Shown: one piece after another, positions 48,994-57,624 of the stretch
How positions within the stretch are numbered: position 1 is the stretch's first letter
Layout: each line of letters opens with the position of its first letter
The notes under the pieces: model-generated
Database searches by the model: none
The model's input: the letters and a program-made list of their open reading frames with translations, nothing else
Told to the model about the DNA's origin: nothing
NCBI GenBank assembly: GCA_051859045.1
Contig: JBHYGK010000058.1
Location: 42,991-106,990 of the forward strand
Source of the DNA: JBHYGK01 sp051859045
Lineage (GTDB): Bacteria; Pseudomonadota; Gammaproteobacteria; Xanthomonadales; Xanthomonadaceae
Direction of reading: 5' to 3'
DNA length: 64,000 nt
Program-made: the position numbers and the translations under genes

Positions 48994-51039
48994 TCAGGGC
49001 GCGGCGCCGGCCTCGCCCGCGGCGGGCGCCCGCAGCCGCAGCACCACTCCGCCGCCGTCGCCGTGCGCGCCCTCCGCGCGCTCCAGCGGCGTCGTGGCCG
49101 CGCGCACCGCGTCGAGCGCGGCGGCGTCCTCGGGCCGCACTTCCCAGTAGCGCACGAAGCCGTCCAGCGCGGTGGTGTAGCGCAGCGTGTGCGCCGTGCC
49201 CATCCACAGCGGGCCCGGGGCCGGGGCGCCGGCGGCGTCGGGCTGCAGCGCCAGCGTGCCGTGCCACAGCCGCAGCACCTGGCGCTCCGCCGGCGTGGCG
49301 CCCGGGCGGACCATCACCAGCGCCTCGCCGCGGCCGCGGTGGGCGCTCGGCAGGATCCGCAGGTCGGCCGGGCTGGCGTCGTCGTCGAGGGTGCGCAGCA
49401 GGTCGAACCAACCGCCCGCCGCGTAGCGCTCCCAGCCGCCGGCCTCGAGCGCCTGCACCAGCGGCTCCAGCGCGCCGGCGTACTGCACGTTGAGCGGCCA
49501 CGCGGTGGCGGCGTCCATCGCGTTGCGCCGCGCCGGCACGCCGCTCGACCAGCCCTCGGCCCACCAGCGCTGCGCCGGCATCGGCGCCTGCACCAGCGGG
49601 GCCTCGTAGCGCGCCAGCTCGAGGCGCGCGTTGCGCGGGCCGTACCAGGCCGCCATCACGCCGATCGCCGCGAAGAACACGATCGCCAGCGGCTGCATCC
49701 AGAACGAGCGCCGCACGCGCCGCCGGTAGGCCACCCCGAGCCCGGCCACCCACGCGGTGCCCAGCAGCATCCCGCCGAGCACGTCGCTGAGCCAGTGCGC
49801 GCCGAGGTACACCCGCGAGAACGCGAGCGTCGCCACCACCAGCGCCGCCACCACGTAGGGCCACATCCGGCTGCGGCCCGGCAGCTCGCGTGCGATCAGC
49901 ACCGCGAAGAAGCCGAACACCACGGTCGCCATCGTCACCGGCGCGGACGGGAAGCCGAAGCCGGCCACCGCGGTGGCCGCCGGCGGCCTCGGCACGTGCA
50001 GGGCGTGGCCGAGCATCTCGGCCAGGCCCCAGGCGAAGCCGATCGCCGCCAGCCAGTGCCAGGCCGCGATCATCCGCCGGCGCCACGCGAACCACGCGAA
50101 CACCAGCAGCGAGGCCGGCGCGAGCACCGGCCAGTCGCCCAGCGCCGCGGTCACCGCCAGCGCGTCGTCGGCCAGCGGGTTGCGCAGCGCGAACATGGCC
50201 TGGTGCACCCACAGGTCCAGCGCCAGCGGCTCGCCCTGGCCGCCGACCCGCAGCAGCAGGGTGAAGGCCAGCCAGCCGGTGGCCAGCAGCAGGGTGGCCA
50301 GCGCCAGCACCGAGGCCGACTCCGGCCGCGTGGGGTCGATCAGCGCGCCGGAGTAGCGGCCCAGCACGGGGTGCCGGTGCGACCAGGCCAGCGCGCGCTC
50401 CAGCAGCAGGCTGGTGCGCGGCGCGGCCCAGCGCCAGACGTAGTAGACCGCGGCCCAGATCGCGGCGAGCACCAGCACCAGCAGGCCCACCACCAGCGCC
50501 AGCCGGCCCGCGACCGCGGCCACCACGTCCAGCGAGGCGCCCAGCGCCCAGCCCGGCAGCAGGAAGGTCAGCGCCCAGGCGACCGCGGCGAACGCGCTGG
50601 GGATGAAGAACTGCCGCGGGCGGACCTGCAGCATGCCGGCGATCGCGGGCACGAACGGGCGCACCGCGCCGACGTAGCGGGCCACGACCACGCCCTTGGC
50701 GCCGTTGCGGCGGAACATGCGCTCGCCGTTGTCGAGCCACTCGGGGTGGCGGGAGAACGGCCAGCGGGTGCGCAGGGCCGGCCCGAAGCGGCGCCCGACC
50801 CAGTAGCTCAGGCCGTCGCCGAGGAAGGCGCCGAGCGCGGCGGCGGCCACCGCGTACCAGCCGTCGACGTAGCCCAGGCCCACCAGGGTGCCGACCGCGA
50901 ACAGCAGCGGCACCGCGGGCACCGCGATCCCGACCACCACCAGCGCGTCGATGAAGGCGATCAGGAAGATCACCAGGCCGGCGGCCAGGGGGTGCTCGCC
51001 GATCCAGGCGAGGAGGCTGTCGACGAAGCCGGGGGTCAT
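48994..51039 (-). CDS. DedA-PAP2-LssY-like three-domain membrane protein
   Basis: A 681-residue fusion. Residues about 1-205 are a DedA/VTT domain (VPAVPLLFAVGTLVGLGYVDG, then FLGDGLSYWVGRRFG and ARYVGAVRPFVPAIAG). Residues about 225-450 are a PAP2 lipid phosphatase domain with its three motifs as HVPRPPA, GFGFPSAPVTMA and YLGAHWLSDVLGG. The rest (about 500-681) looks like the soluble LssY C-terminal domain. DedA proteins include undecaprenyl-phosphate and phospholipid carriers and PAP2 enzymes dephosphorylate polyprenyl or phosphatidyl phosphates, so coupling transport and hydrolysis is plausible. In PAP2 motif 1 the usual K-x6-RP is reduced to a shorter form. It is divergent from an SDR gene. 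Confidence 0.85.
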   Translation of the reverse strand: MTPGFVDSLLAWIGEHPLAAGLVIFLIAFIDALVVVGIAVPAVPLLFAVGTLVGLGYVDGWYAVAAAALGAFLGDGLSYWVGRRFGPALRTRWPFSRHPEWLDNGERMFRRNGAKGVVVARYVGAVRPFVPAIAGMLQVRPRQFFIPSAFAAVAWALTFLLPGWALGASLDVVAAVAGRLALVVGLLVLVLAAIWAAVYYVWRWAAPRTSLLLERALAWSHRHPVLGRYSGALIDPTRPESASVLALATLLLATGWLAFTLLLRVGGQGEPLALDLWVHQAMFALRNPLADDALAVTAALGDWPVLAPASLLVFAWFAWRRRMIAAWHWLAAIGFAWGLAEMLGHALHVPRPPAATAVAGFGFPSAPVTMATVVFGFFAVLIARELPGRSRMWPYVVAALVVATLAFSRVYLGAHWLSDVLGGMLLGTAWVAGLGVAYRRRVRRSFWMQPLAIVFFAAIGVMAAWYGPRNARLELARYEAPLVQAPMPAQRWWAEGWSSGVPARRNAMDAATAWPLNVQYAGALEPLVQALEAGGWERYAAGGWFDLLRTLDDDASPADLRILPSAHRGRGEALVMVRPGATPAERQVLRLWHGTLALQPDAAGAPAPGPLWMGTAHTLRYTTALDGFVRYWEVRPEDAAALDAVRAATTPLERAEGAHGDGGGVVLRLRAPAAGEAGAAP

Positions 51040-51109
51040 GGGGCGTGAGTATAGGCCGCCCGGGCGACGGCCGGCTTACACTGCCGGCCCCCACCCCGCG
51101 GAGCCGCGC

Positions 51110-51928
51110 ATGGCCAGCCTGAAGGACAAGACCCTCCTCATCACCGGTGCCTCGCGCGGCATCGGCCTCGCGATCGCGCTGCGCGCGGCCCGCGACGGCG
51201 CGAACGTCGTCATCGCCGCCAAGTCCTCGGTCGCCAACCCCAAGCTCCCGGGCACCATCCACTCGGCCGCGGCCGAGGTCGAGGCCGCCGGCGGCCGGGC
51301 CCTGGCGGTGAAGTGCGACATCCGCGAGGAGGACGAGGTCCAGGCCGCGGTGGCGCAGGCGGTCGAGCGCTTCGGCGGGATCGACGTGCTCGTCAACAAC
51401 GCCAGCGCGATCTGGCTCAAGGGCGCGCTCGAGACCCCGATGAAGCGCTACGACCTGATGCACCAGGTCAACGCGCGCGGCACCTTCCTGTGCAGCCAGG
51501 CCTGCCTGCCGCACCTGCTGAAGTCCGCCAACCCGCACATCCTGACGCTGGCGCCGCCGCCCAACCTGGACCCGAAGTGGTTCGGCCCGCACACCGCCTA
51601 CACCATGGCCAAGTACGGCATGAGCCTGGCCACGATCGGCCTGGCCGAGGAGTTCCGCGCGGCCGGCGTCGCGGTCAACGCGCTGTGGCCGCGCAGCGTC
51701 ATCCGCACCGACGCGCTGAACATGATCCCCGGCGTCGACATGGACGGCTGCCGCACCCCGGGCATCGTCGCCGAGGCCGCGCACGCGGTGCTCACCACGC
51801 CGGCGCGCGAGCGCACCGGGCGCTTCCTGATCGACGAGGAGGTGCTGCGCGAGCGCGGCGTCACCGACTTCGACGCCTGGGCGGTCAAGCCCGGCCACCC
51901 GGTCATGCCCGACCTGTTCCTCGACTGA
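51110..51928 (+). CDS. Short-chain dehydrogenase (HSDL2-like SDR)
   Basis: A 272-residue NAD(P)-dependent oxidoreductase. Cofactor motif TGASRGIGLAIALRAA, then NNASAIWLKGALETP and YTMAKYGMSL with Tyr-x3-Lys. The phrases SVANPKLPGTIHSAAAEVEAAGG and LAPPPNLDPKWFG identify the HSDL2-like subgroup (SDR family often annotated NAD(P)-dependent oxidoreductase). A TTACACT promoter-like hexamer lies about 35 bases upstream. The substrate is unknown; the glyoxalase 27 bp downstream is probably cotranscribed. Confidence 0.85.
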   Translation: MASLKDKTLLITGASRGIGLAIALRAARDGANVVIAAKSSVANPKLPGTIHSAAAEVEAAGGRALAVKCDIREEDEVQAAVAQAVERFGGIDVLVNNASAIWLKGALETPMKRYDLMHQVNARGTFLCSQACLPHLLKSANPHILTLAPPPNLDPKWFGPHTAYTMAKYGMSLATIGLAEEFRAAGVAVNALWPRSVIRTDALNMIPGVDMDGCRTPGIVAEAAHAVLTTPARERTGRFLIDEEVLRERGVTDFDAWAVKPGHPVMPDLFLD

Positions 51929-51955
51929 TCGCGCGACCGCGCTGGAGCCCCCACG

Positions 51956-52375
51956 ATGAAGTACCTGCACGCCATGGTCCGCGTCCGCGACCTCGAGGCC
52001 TCGCTGAAGTTCTGGTGCGACGGCCTCGGCCTGGTCGAGACCCGCCGCCGCGACTACCCCGCCGGCCGCTTCACGCTGGTCTACCTCGGTGCCCCGGAGA
52101 ACCCCGAGGCCGAGATCGAGCTGACCTACAACTACGACGACGAGGACTACGGCTCGGCCCGCAACTTCGGCCACCTCGCCTTCGCGGTCGACGACATCCA
52201 CGCCACCTGCGCCCACCTGCAGGCCCGCGGCATCACGATCAACCGCCCCCCGCGCGACGGCCGGATGGCCTTCGTGCGCAGCCCCGACCACATCTCGGTG
52301 GAGCTGCTGCAGAAGGGCGAGGCGCTGGCGCCCGTGGAGCCCTGGGCGTCGATGCCCAACACCGGCGCCTGGTGA
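51956..52375 (+). CDS. gloA: Lactoylglutathione lyase-like VOC enzyme
   Basis: A 139-residue vicinal-oxygen-chelate protein closely matching glyoxalase I, which converts the methylglyoxal-glutathione adduct to lactoylglutathione. The four metal ligands are in place: His5, Glu55 (in IELTYNYD), His73 (in NFGHLAFAVDD) and Glu116 (in SVELLQKG). The short loops resemble the Ni-activated bacterial form. A divergence at the C-terminus (WASMPNTGAW) matches the Xanthomonas group. Confidence 0.88.
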   Translation: MKYLHAMVRVRDLEASLKFWCDGLGLVETRRRDYPAGRFTLVYLGAPENPEAEIELTYNYDDEDYGSARNFGHLAFAVDDIHATCAHLQARGITINRPPRDGRMAFVRSPDHISVELLQKGEALAPVEPWASMPNTGAW

Positions 52376-52391
52376 GCCACGCGTCGGGGCG

Positions 52392-52411
52392 CTGATGCGT
52401 CCCTGATGCGC
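52392..52411. promoter_or_regulatory. Tandem CTGATGCG repeat upstream of the KdpD-like kinase
   Basis: CTGATGCG occurs twice, starting at 52392 and 52403, an 11-bp (one helical turn) spacing typical of OmpR/KdpE-family binding sites. The element ends 19 bp before the kinase ATG. It is 17 of 20 bases identical to 54694-54713, upstream of kup. A role as the KdpE-like regulator's binding site is inferred. Confidence 0.6.
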
Positions 52412-52430
52412 GCCGCGCCATCCTGCGCCG

Positions 52431-53981
52431 ATGAGCCCCCGCGAGGTCCCGCCGTCGTCCTCCCCGCCCCCGCGCTGGCCGGGGGCACTGGCGTGGCTGC
52501 TCGCCGGCGCGGCCATGGTCGCGCTCGACGGGCAGGTCGGGCTCGCCAGCCAGGCCTGCCTGCTGATCCTCGGCGCCGCGTTCGCGGCGCTCTGGTGGCC
52601 CGTCTGGCTGGGCCTGCCGGCCAGCGTCGCCGCGGTGCTGGCCTTCAACGTCGCCTTCATCGAGCCGCGCGGATCGGTGCTGGTGGACGTGCGCCAGGAC
52701 GCGGTGCTGCTGGTGGCGATGCTGGTCGTGGCCACGCTGGTGGGCTGGCTGGTGGCCCGGCAGCGGGCGCACGCCCTCGCCGAGGCCGCGCATGCCGCGC
52801 GCAGCGTGGCGATGCGCGCCTTCGCCGAGCGCCTGCGCGAGGCCGGCGACGACACGGCCTGCGCCGACGCCTTGCGCGAGCAGGCCGTGGCGGGGCTGGA
52901 GGAGGCCGAGGCCTGCGTGCTGCTGGCGGGAGGCGAGCCCGACGCGCCGAGGCTGGTCGGCGACGCCCGGGGCGACGCCCTGGCGGGGCTCCGGCTGGTA
53001 CTCGCCTCCGGGCGGGCCCTCGGCCCGGGCTCCGGCCTGCACGGGGAGCAGCCGGCCTGGTACCTGCCCCTGCCCGGGCGGGTCGGGGCCATCGGGGCCC
53101 TGCGCGTGGGCTGGCGGGGCGAGGACGCGCCCGGTCCGGCCGCGCGTGATCGCGTCGTTGCGCTGTGCGAGCAGGCGGGCCCGGCGATCGAGCGCGCGCG
53201 GGCGATGGACGCCGCCCGCGCCGCCCGCGAGGACGCGCGCGCCGAGGCGCTGCGCTCGACCCTGCTGGCCGCGATCTCGCACGACCACCGCACGCCCCTG
53301 GCCGCCATCCTCGGCGCGGCCAGCGCGCTGCACGACCAGGCCGGACGGCTGTCCGAGCCCCAGGTCCGGCGCCTCGCCGGCCGCATCGTCGAGGAGTCGC
53401 GGCAGCTGGTGCAGCTCACCGAGAACACCCTGCAGCTGGCCCGTCTGGGGATGGCGCCGGCCAGCGTGGCGCGCGACTGGGAGTCGGCCGAGGAGCTGGT
53501 CGGCGAGCTCGCCCGCCGGCTGCGCGCGCGCGGCGAGGGCGGGAGGCTGGTGCTGCGGGTGGCGCCGGGGCTGCCGCTGGTGCGGGTCGAGGCCGGGCTG
53601 GTGGTGCAGCTGCTGGAGAACCTGGTGGGCAACGCGCTGCGCCACGGCGGCGACGGCACGGTGCTGGTCTCGGCCCGCCGGCTCGGTGGCGGCCTCGTGC
53701 TCGCGGTGGCGGATCGCGGCCCGGGCCTGCCCCCGGGCCTCGGGGAGCGCGCGTTCGCGCCGTTCCAGCGCGGCGCGGACGTCGCCGGCCCGGCCGACGG
53801 CAGCCGCGGCGACCGCCGCGGCGCGGGCCTCGGGCTGGCCCTGTGCCGCGCCATCGCCGAGGTCCACGGCGCGCGCCTGGCCTATCGCGACCGCCGCGGC
53901 GGCGGGGCGTGCTTCGCGCTGCTGCTGCCGACGCCGGCGGCCCCCGCCGGCCCCGACGCGGAGGCCGCCGGATGGGCGTGA
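52431..53981 (+). CDS. KdpD-like sensor histidine kinase lacking the N-terminal KdpD/USP region
   Basis: A 516-residue membrane kinase. Four hydrophobic segments (about 18-108) form a DUF4118/KdpD-type membrane domain, followed by a GAF-like region (120-250), the dimerisation-phosphoacceptor site His284 in SHDHRTPLAAI (KdpD usually SHDLRTPL), the N-box Asn397 in ENLVGNALRH and G-boxes DRGPGLPPG and GAGLGLALC. Classic KdpD of about 890 residues has an extra 390-residue cytoplasmic sensor with a USP domain, absent here. It overlaps the response regulator by 10 bp and is followed by kup, so K+ or osmotic sensing is likely. No kdpFABC is present in the window. Confidence 0.85.
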   Translation: MSPREVPPSSSPPPRWPGALAWLLAGAAMVALDGQVGLASQACLLILGAAFAALWWPVWLGLPASVAAVLAFNVAFIEPRGSVLVDVRQDAVLLVAMLVVATLVGWLVARQRAHALAEAAHAARSVAMRAFAERLREAGDDTACADALREQAVAGLEEAEACVLLAGGEPDAPRLVGDARGDALAGLRLVLASGRALGPGSGLHGEQPAWYLPLPGRVGAIGALRVGWRGEDAPGPAARDRVVALCEQAGPAIERARAMDAARAAREDARAEALRSTLLAAISHDHRTPLAAILGAASALHDQAGRLSEPQVRRLAGRIVEESRQLVQLTENTLQLARLGMAPASVARDWESAEELVGELARRLRARGEGGRLVLRVAPGLPLVRVEAGLVVQLLENLVGNALRHGGDGTVLVSARRLGGGLVLAVADRGPGLPPGLGERAFAPFQRGADVAGPADGSRGDRRGAGLGLALCRAIAEVHGARLAYRDRRGGGACFALLLPTPAAPAGPDAEAAGWA

Positions 53982-54673
53982 CCGTCCTGCTGGTCGAGGA
54001 CGATCGCGAGCTGCGCGCGACCCTGCGCGACGCCCTCGAGGTCGAGGGCTACCGCGTGCTGGCCGCCGCCAGCCTCGCCGACGCCCGCGCCCAGCTGCGC
54101 CACGCCGATCCCGCGCGCCCGGTGCAGCTGGTGCTGCTGGACCTCGGCCTCCCGGACGGCGACGGCGAGGCCCTGCTGGGCGAATGCCGCGCGGCGCTGG
54201 GCGTGCCGGTGATCGTCGTGTCCGCGCGCGGCGCCGAGCCGGCCAAGATCCGCCTGCTCGACGCGGGGGCGGACGACTACCTGGTCAAGCCCTTCAGCCT
54301 CGGCGAGCTGCTGGCGCGGATGCGCGCGGCGCTGCGCCACCGCGGCACGCGGGTCGACCCGGCGCTGCGGCAGTGGTCGGCGGGCGGGGTCGAGGTGGAC
54401 CTCGAGGCCCGCCGGGTGCGCCGCGACGGCGCGGACGTGCACCTCACGCCCACCGAGTTCCGCCTGCTAGCCGCGCTGGTGCGACAGGCCGGCCGGGTGC
54501 TCTCGCACCGGGCGCTGCTGGCGGACGTCTGGGGCCCCGAGGCGGTCGACCAGACCCAGTACCTGCGCCTGTACATGGGCCAGCTGCGCGCCAAGCTCGA
54601 GCGCCAGCCGGCGGACCCGAGGCTGCTGCTGACCGAGGCGGGCGTGGGCTACCGGCTGGCCGCCGCCGACTGA
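53972..54673 (+). CDS. KdpE-like OmpR-family response regulator
   Basis: A 233-residue regulator. The receiver domain has the acidic pair in VEDDREL, phospho-acceptor Asp57 in VLLDLGLPDGDG and Lys in VKPFSLGEL; the C-terminal winged helix includes HLTPTEFRLLAALVRQAGRVLSH and YLRLYMGQLRAKLE, the latter typical of KdpE. It is coupled to the kinase gene. Its predicted targets are the tandem repeats before the kinase and kup genes. Confidence 0.9.
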   Translation: MGVTVLLVEDDRELRATLRDALEVEGYRVLAAASLADARAQLRHADPARPVQLVLLDLGLPDGDGEALLGECRAALGVPVIVVSARGAEPAKIRLLDAGADDYLVKPFSLGELLARMRAALRHRGTRVDPALRQWSAGGVEVDLEARRVRRDGADVHLTPTEFRLLAALVRQAGRVLSHRALLADVWGPEAVDQTQYLRLYMGQLRAKLERQPADPRLLLTEAGVGYRLAAAD

Positions 54674-54693
54674 GGCACCGGGCGTCGCGGGTC

Positions 54694-54713
54694 CTGATGC
54701 GGCCCATATGCGC
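54694..54713. promoter_or_regulatory. KdpE-like binding element upstream of kup
   Basis: CTGATGCG at 54694 followed by a diverged half-site ending ATGCGC, matching the element at 52392-52411 in 17 of 20 positions. It lies 20 bp after the regulator stop and 43 bp before the kup ATG, so kup probably has its own promoter under the same control. Confidence 0.6.
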
Positions 54714-54756
54714 CTGCCGACAGCATGCGCGCCTCGTCCGCCCGCAGGTCCACCGC

Positions 54757-56682
54757 ATGTCCCGTCCCGCCGCCTCGCCCCCGCCGTCCGCCGCCCCGGC
54801 CACGTCCACGCCCTCGCCCGCGCGCCACGGCCTCGGCGCCCTGACCCTCGGCGCCATCGGCGTGGTCTACGGCGACATCGGCACCAGCCCGCTGTACACG
54901 GTCAAGGAGGTCTTCGCGCCTGGCACGGGCGTGCCGCTCGACCCGGCCCACCTGGTGGGCGCGGTGTCGACGATCCTGTGGGCGCTGATGCTGGTGGTGA
55001 CGCTGAAGTACGTGGTGCTGATCCTGCGCGCGGACAACCGCGGCGAGGGCGGCGCGCTGGCGCTGACCGCGCTCGCGGCGCAGGCGGTGCGCGACCGCCC
55101 GCGCCTGCGCCAGGGCCTGTTGCTGCTCGGCGTCGCCGGCGCCACGCTGTTCTACGGCGACAGCCTGATCACCCCGGCGATCTCGGTGCTCGGCGCGATG
55201 GAGGGCCTGCACCTGGTCACCCCGGCCCTCGATGCCTGGGTGATCCCGCTGACGGTGGCGATCCTGGTGGCGCTGTTCGCCGTGCAGCACCGCGGCACGG
55301 CCGCGATGGGGCGCTGGTTCGGCCCGATCATCGTGGCCTGGTTCGTGATGCTCGGCGCGATCGGCGTGCTGCACGTCATCGAGCAGCCGGCGATCCTCGC
55401 GGCCCTCAATCCGCTGCGCGCCGTGGAGTTCCTGCTCGACCGCGGCTGGGCGGTGTTCGCCGCGGTCGGCGCGATCGTGCTGGCGCTCACCGGCGCCGAG
55501 GCGCTGTACGCCGACATGGGCCACTTCGGCCGCCGCCCGATCCAGCTCGCCTGGACCGGCCTGGTGCTGCCGGGCCTGGCGCTGAACTACCTCGGCCAGG
55601 GCGCGCTGCTGCTGGGCGATCCGGGCGCGATCGAGAACCCGTTCTACCGCCTGTTCCCCGACGCCTGGGTGATCCCGGCGATCGTGCTCGCCACGCTCGC
55701 GGCGATCATCGCCTCGCAGGCGGTGATCTCGGGGGCGTTCTCGATGACCAAGCAGGCCATCAGCCTGGGCTTCCTGCCGCGGATGGCGGTGCGCCACACC
55801 TCGGCCCGCGAGGCCGGCCAGATCTACCTCCCGGCGGTGAACACGGCGCTGCTGGTCGGCGTGGTCGGCGCGGTGCTCGCCTTCGGCAGTTCCTCCGCGC
55901 TGGCCGGCGCCTACGGCATCGCGGTGACGCTGACGATGCTGGTGACCACGATCCTCACCTACGTGGTGGTGCGCGAGGGCTGGCGCCTGCCGCGGGTGGT
56001 CGCGATCGGCGCGACCGCGTTCTTCCTGGCGATCGACGCGCTGCTCGTCGCGGGCTGCGCGCTGAAGTTCCTCGACGGCGGCTGGTTCCCGCTCGCGCTG
56101 GGCGGCGCGCTGTTCCTCGCGATGGCCACCTGGGCCCGCGGCCGGGCCAGGCTGCTCGAGCGCGGCCAGCGCGACGGCGTCGCGCTCGCCGATTTCCTCG
56201 AGGCCTTCGATCCGCGCTCCGCCGGCCGCGTCCCGCGCACCGCGGTCTACCCGGTGCCGGATCCCACCGTCGTGCCGCAGGCGCTGCTGCACAACCTCAA
56301 GCACAACCGCGTGGTCCACGAGCGCAACGTGGTGCTGGCGGTGCGCGTGCTCGAGCAGCCCTGGGTGCTGGCCGGCGACCGGGTCGAGGTGGAGGCGCTC
56401 GGCCACGGCTTCTGGCGGGTCGAGCTGCGCTTCGGGTTCATGGACACCCCGGACGTGCCGCGCGCGCTGGCCCTGGTCGACCACGAGGGCCTGCGCATCC
56501 CGGCCTTCGAGACCTCCTACTTCCTCAGCCGCGCGACCGTCGTGGCCGAGCCCGGCGGCGGGATGGCGCGCTGGCGCAAGGCGCTGTTCTCGATGATGGC
56601 CCGCAACGCCTCGGGCGTGGCCGGCTACTTCCGGCTGCCGGTCAACGCGGTGGTGGAGCTGGGCACGCGGGTGCCGCTGTAG
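54757..56682 (+). CDS. kup: Kup-family low-affinity potassium transporter
   Basis: A 641-residue K+ uptake protein with about 12 membrane segments and a 180-residue soluble C-terminal part. Signatures: LGAIGVVYGDIGTSPLYTVKE at the first helix (read in two parts), ALTGAEALYADMGHFG, NYLGQGALLL and FSMTKQAISLGFLPRM. The start at 54757 leaves a short Pro/Ala/Ser-rich N-terminus before helix 1. It follows the two-component system and precedes, on the opposite strand, a K+ channel gene. Confidence 0.95.
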   Translation: MSRPAASPPPSAAPATSTPSPARHGLGALTLGAIGVVYGDIGTSPLYTVKEVFAPGTGVPLDPAHLVGAVSTILWALMLVVTLKYVVLILRADNRGEGGALALTALAAQAVRDRPRLRQGLLLLGVAGATLFYGDSLITPAISVLGAMEGLHLVTPALDAWVIPLTVAILVALFAVQHRGTAAMGRWFGPIIVAWFVMLGAIGVLHVIEQPAILAALNPLRAVEFLLDRGWAVFAAVGAIVLALTGAEALYADMGHFGRRPIQLAWTGLVLPGLALNYLGQGALLLGDPGAIENPFYRLFPDAWVIPAIVLATLAAIIASQAVISGAFSMTKQAISLGFLPRMAVRHTSAREAGQIYLPAVNTALLVGVVGAVLAFGSSSALAGAYGIAVTLTMLVTTILTYVVVREGWRLPRVVAIGATAFFLAIDALLVAGCALKFLDGGWFPLALGGALFLAMATWARGRARLLERGQRDGVALADFLEAFDPRSAGRVPRTAVYPVPDPTVVPQALLHNLKHNRVVHERNVVLAVRVLEQPWVLAGDRVEVEALGHGFWRVELRFGFMDTPDVPRALALVDHEGLRIPAFETSYFLSRATVVAEPGGGMARWRKALFSMMARNASGVAGYFRLPVNAVVELGTRVPL

Positions 56683-56701
56683 CCGCGGCGGCGCCTCCGC
56701 T

Positions 56702-56720
56702 CGCCGGGCTCAGGCCGGCG
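56702..56720. terminator. Hairpin with the K+ channel stop codon in its loop
   Basis: CGCCGG and CCGGCG pair around a 7-base loop that contains the stop codon (TCA on this strand) of the leftward channel gene. It lies just after the kup stop, between two converging genes, and may act in both directions. Only 6 bp, no T-run. Confidence 0.35.
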
Positions 56721-57624
56721 GCCAGGGCTGGCCGAGGTCGTGGCCGCAGCGCCGGCAGTGCAGGGCGTCGGCCTCGTGGTCGGCCAGCGCGCAGCGCGCG
56801 CAGGCCGTGGCGCGGCGCGGGCCGCGCAGGCCCTGCGCGATCTCGGCGGTGTAGATGCCGGTGGGCACCGCGATCATCCCGTAGCCGATCAGGATCAGGC
56901 ACGAGGCGATGAAGCGCCCGAGCGCGGTGCCCGGCGCGATGTCGCCGTAGCCCACCGTGGCCACGGTGACGATCGCCCAGTACATCGCGGTGGGGATCGA
57001 GGTGAAGCCGTTCTCCGGGCCCTCCACCACGTACATCACGCCGCCGAACACGGTGACGATGGTCAGCATCGCGAACACGAACACCACGATCTTGCGCGCG
57101 CTGCGCTGCAGCGCCCCGGCCAGCACGCCGGCCTCGCCGAGGTAGCGGGCCATCTTCAGGATCCGGAACACGCGCAGGATGCGCAGCACGCGCACGATCG
57201 CCAGGTACTGGCTGCCGGCGACCAGCAGGCTCAGCCAGGTGGGCAGGATCGCGAGCAGGTCGATCACGCCGTAGAAGCTGCGCGCATAGCGCCACGGGCG
57301 GTCGACGATCCACAGCCGCAGCAGGTACTCCGCGGTGAACAGCAGGGTGAACGCCCACTCCAGCCCGAAGAACAGGCGCGGGGCGCGCACGTGCAGCGCG
57401 GGCACGGTGTCGAGCACCGCCACCAGCACGCTGGCCAGGATCAGGCCGATCAGGGCGAGGTCGAACAGCTTGCCCGCGCGGGTCTCGTGGCCGAACACCA
57501 CCACGAACACGCGATGCTTCCAGGCCTGCGGCCCGGGGCCGATGCCGTCGGGATCGAGGCCGTTGGCGTGGTCGGGGCTGACGCCCGGGATCGTCCCGGC
57601 CTCGCCTGGCGCGCGTTCGCTCAC
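56710..57624 (-). CDS. Voltage-gated potassium channel with C-terminal zinc ribbon
   Basis: A 304-residue six-helix channel. The voltage-sensing S4 reads AIVRVLRILRVFRILKMARY with arginines at 145, 148, 151 and 154; the selectivity filter is TVGYGD at 223-228. After S6 the tail holds C-x2-C ... C-x2-C (Cys275, Cys278, Cys290, Cys293), the spacing of a zinc ribbon. The N-terminal 36 residues are soluble. GTG start at 57624 overlaps the upstream PLP-enzyme stop (GTGA). Next to kup and the KdpDE-like pair it makes a potassium block, although its strand is opposite. Confidence 0.88.
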   Translation of the reverse strand: MSERAPGEAGTIPGVSPDHANGLDPDGIGPGPQAWKHRVFVVVFGHETRAGKLFDLALIGLILASVLVAVLDTVPALHVRAPRLFFGLEWAFTLLFTAEYLLRLWIVDRPWRYARSFYGVIDLLAILPTWLSLLVAGSQYLAIVRVLRILRVFRILKMARYLGEAGVLAGALQRSARKIVVFVFAMLTIVTVFGGVMYVVEGPENGFTSIPTAMYWAIVTVATVGYGDIAPGTALGRFIASCLILIGYGMIAVPTGIYTAEIAQGLRGPRRATACARCALADHEADALHCRRCGHDLGQPWPPA

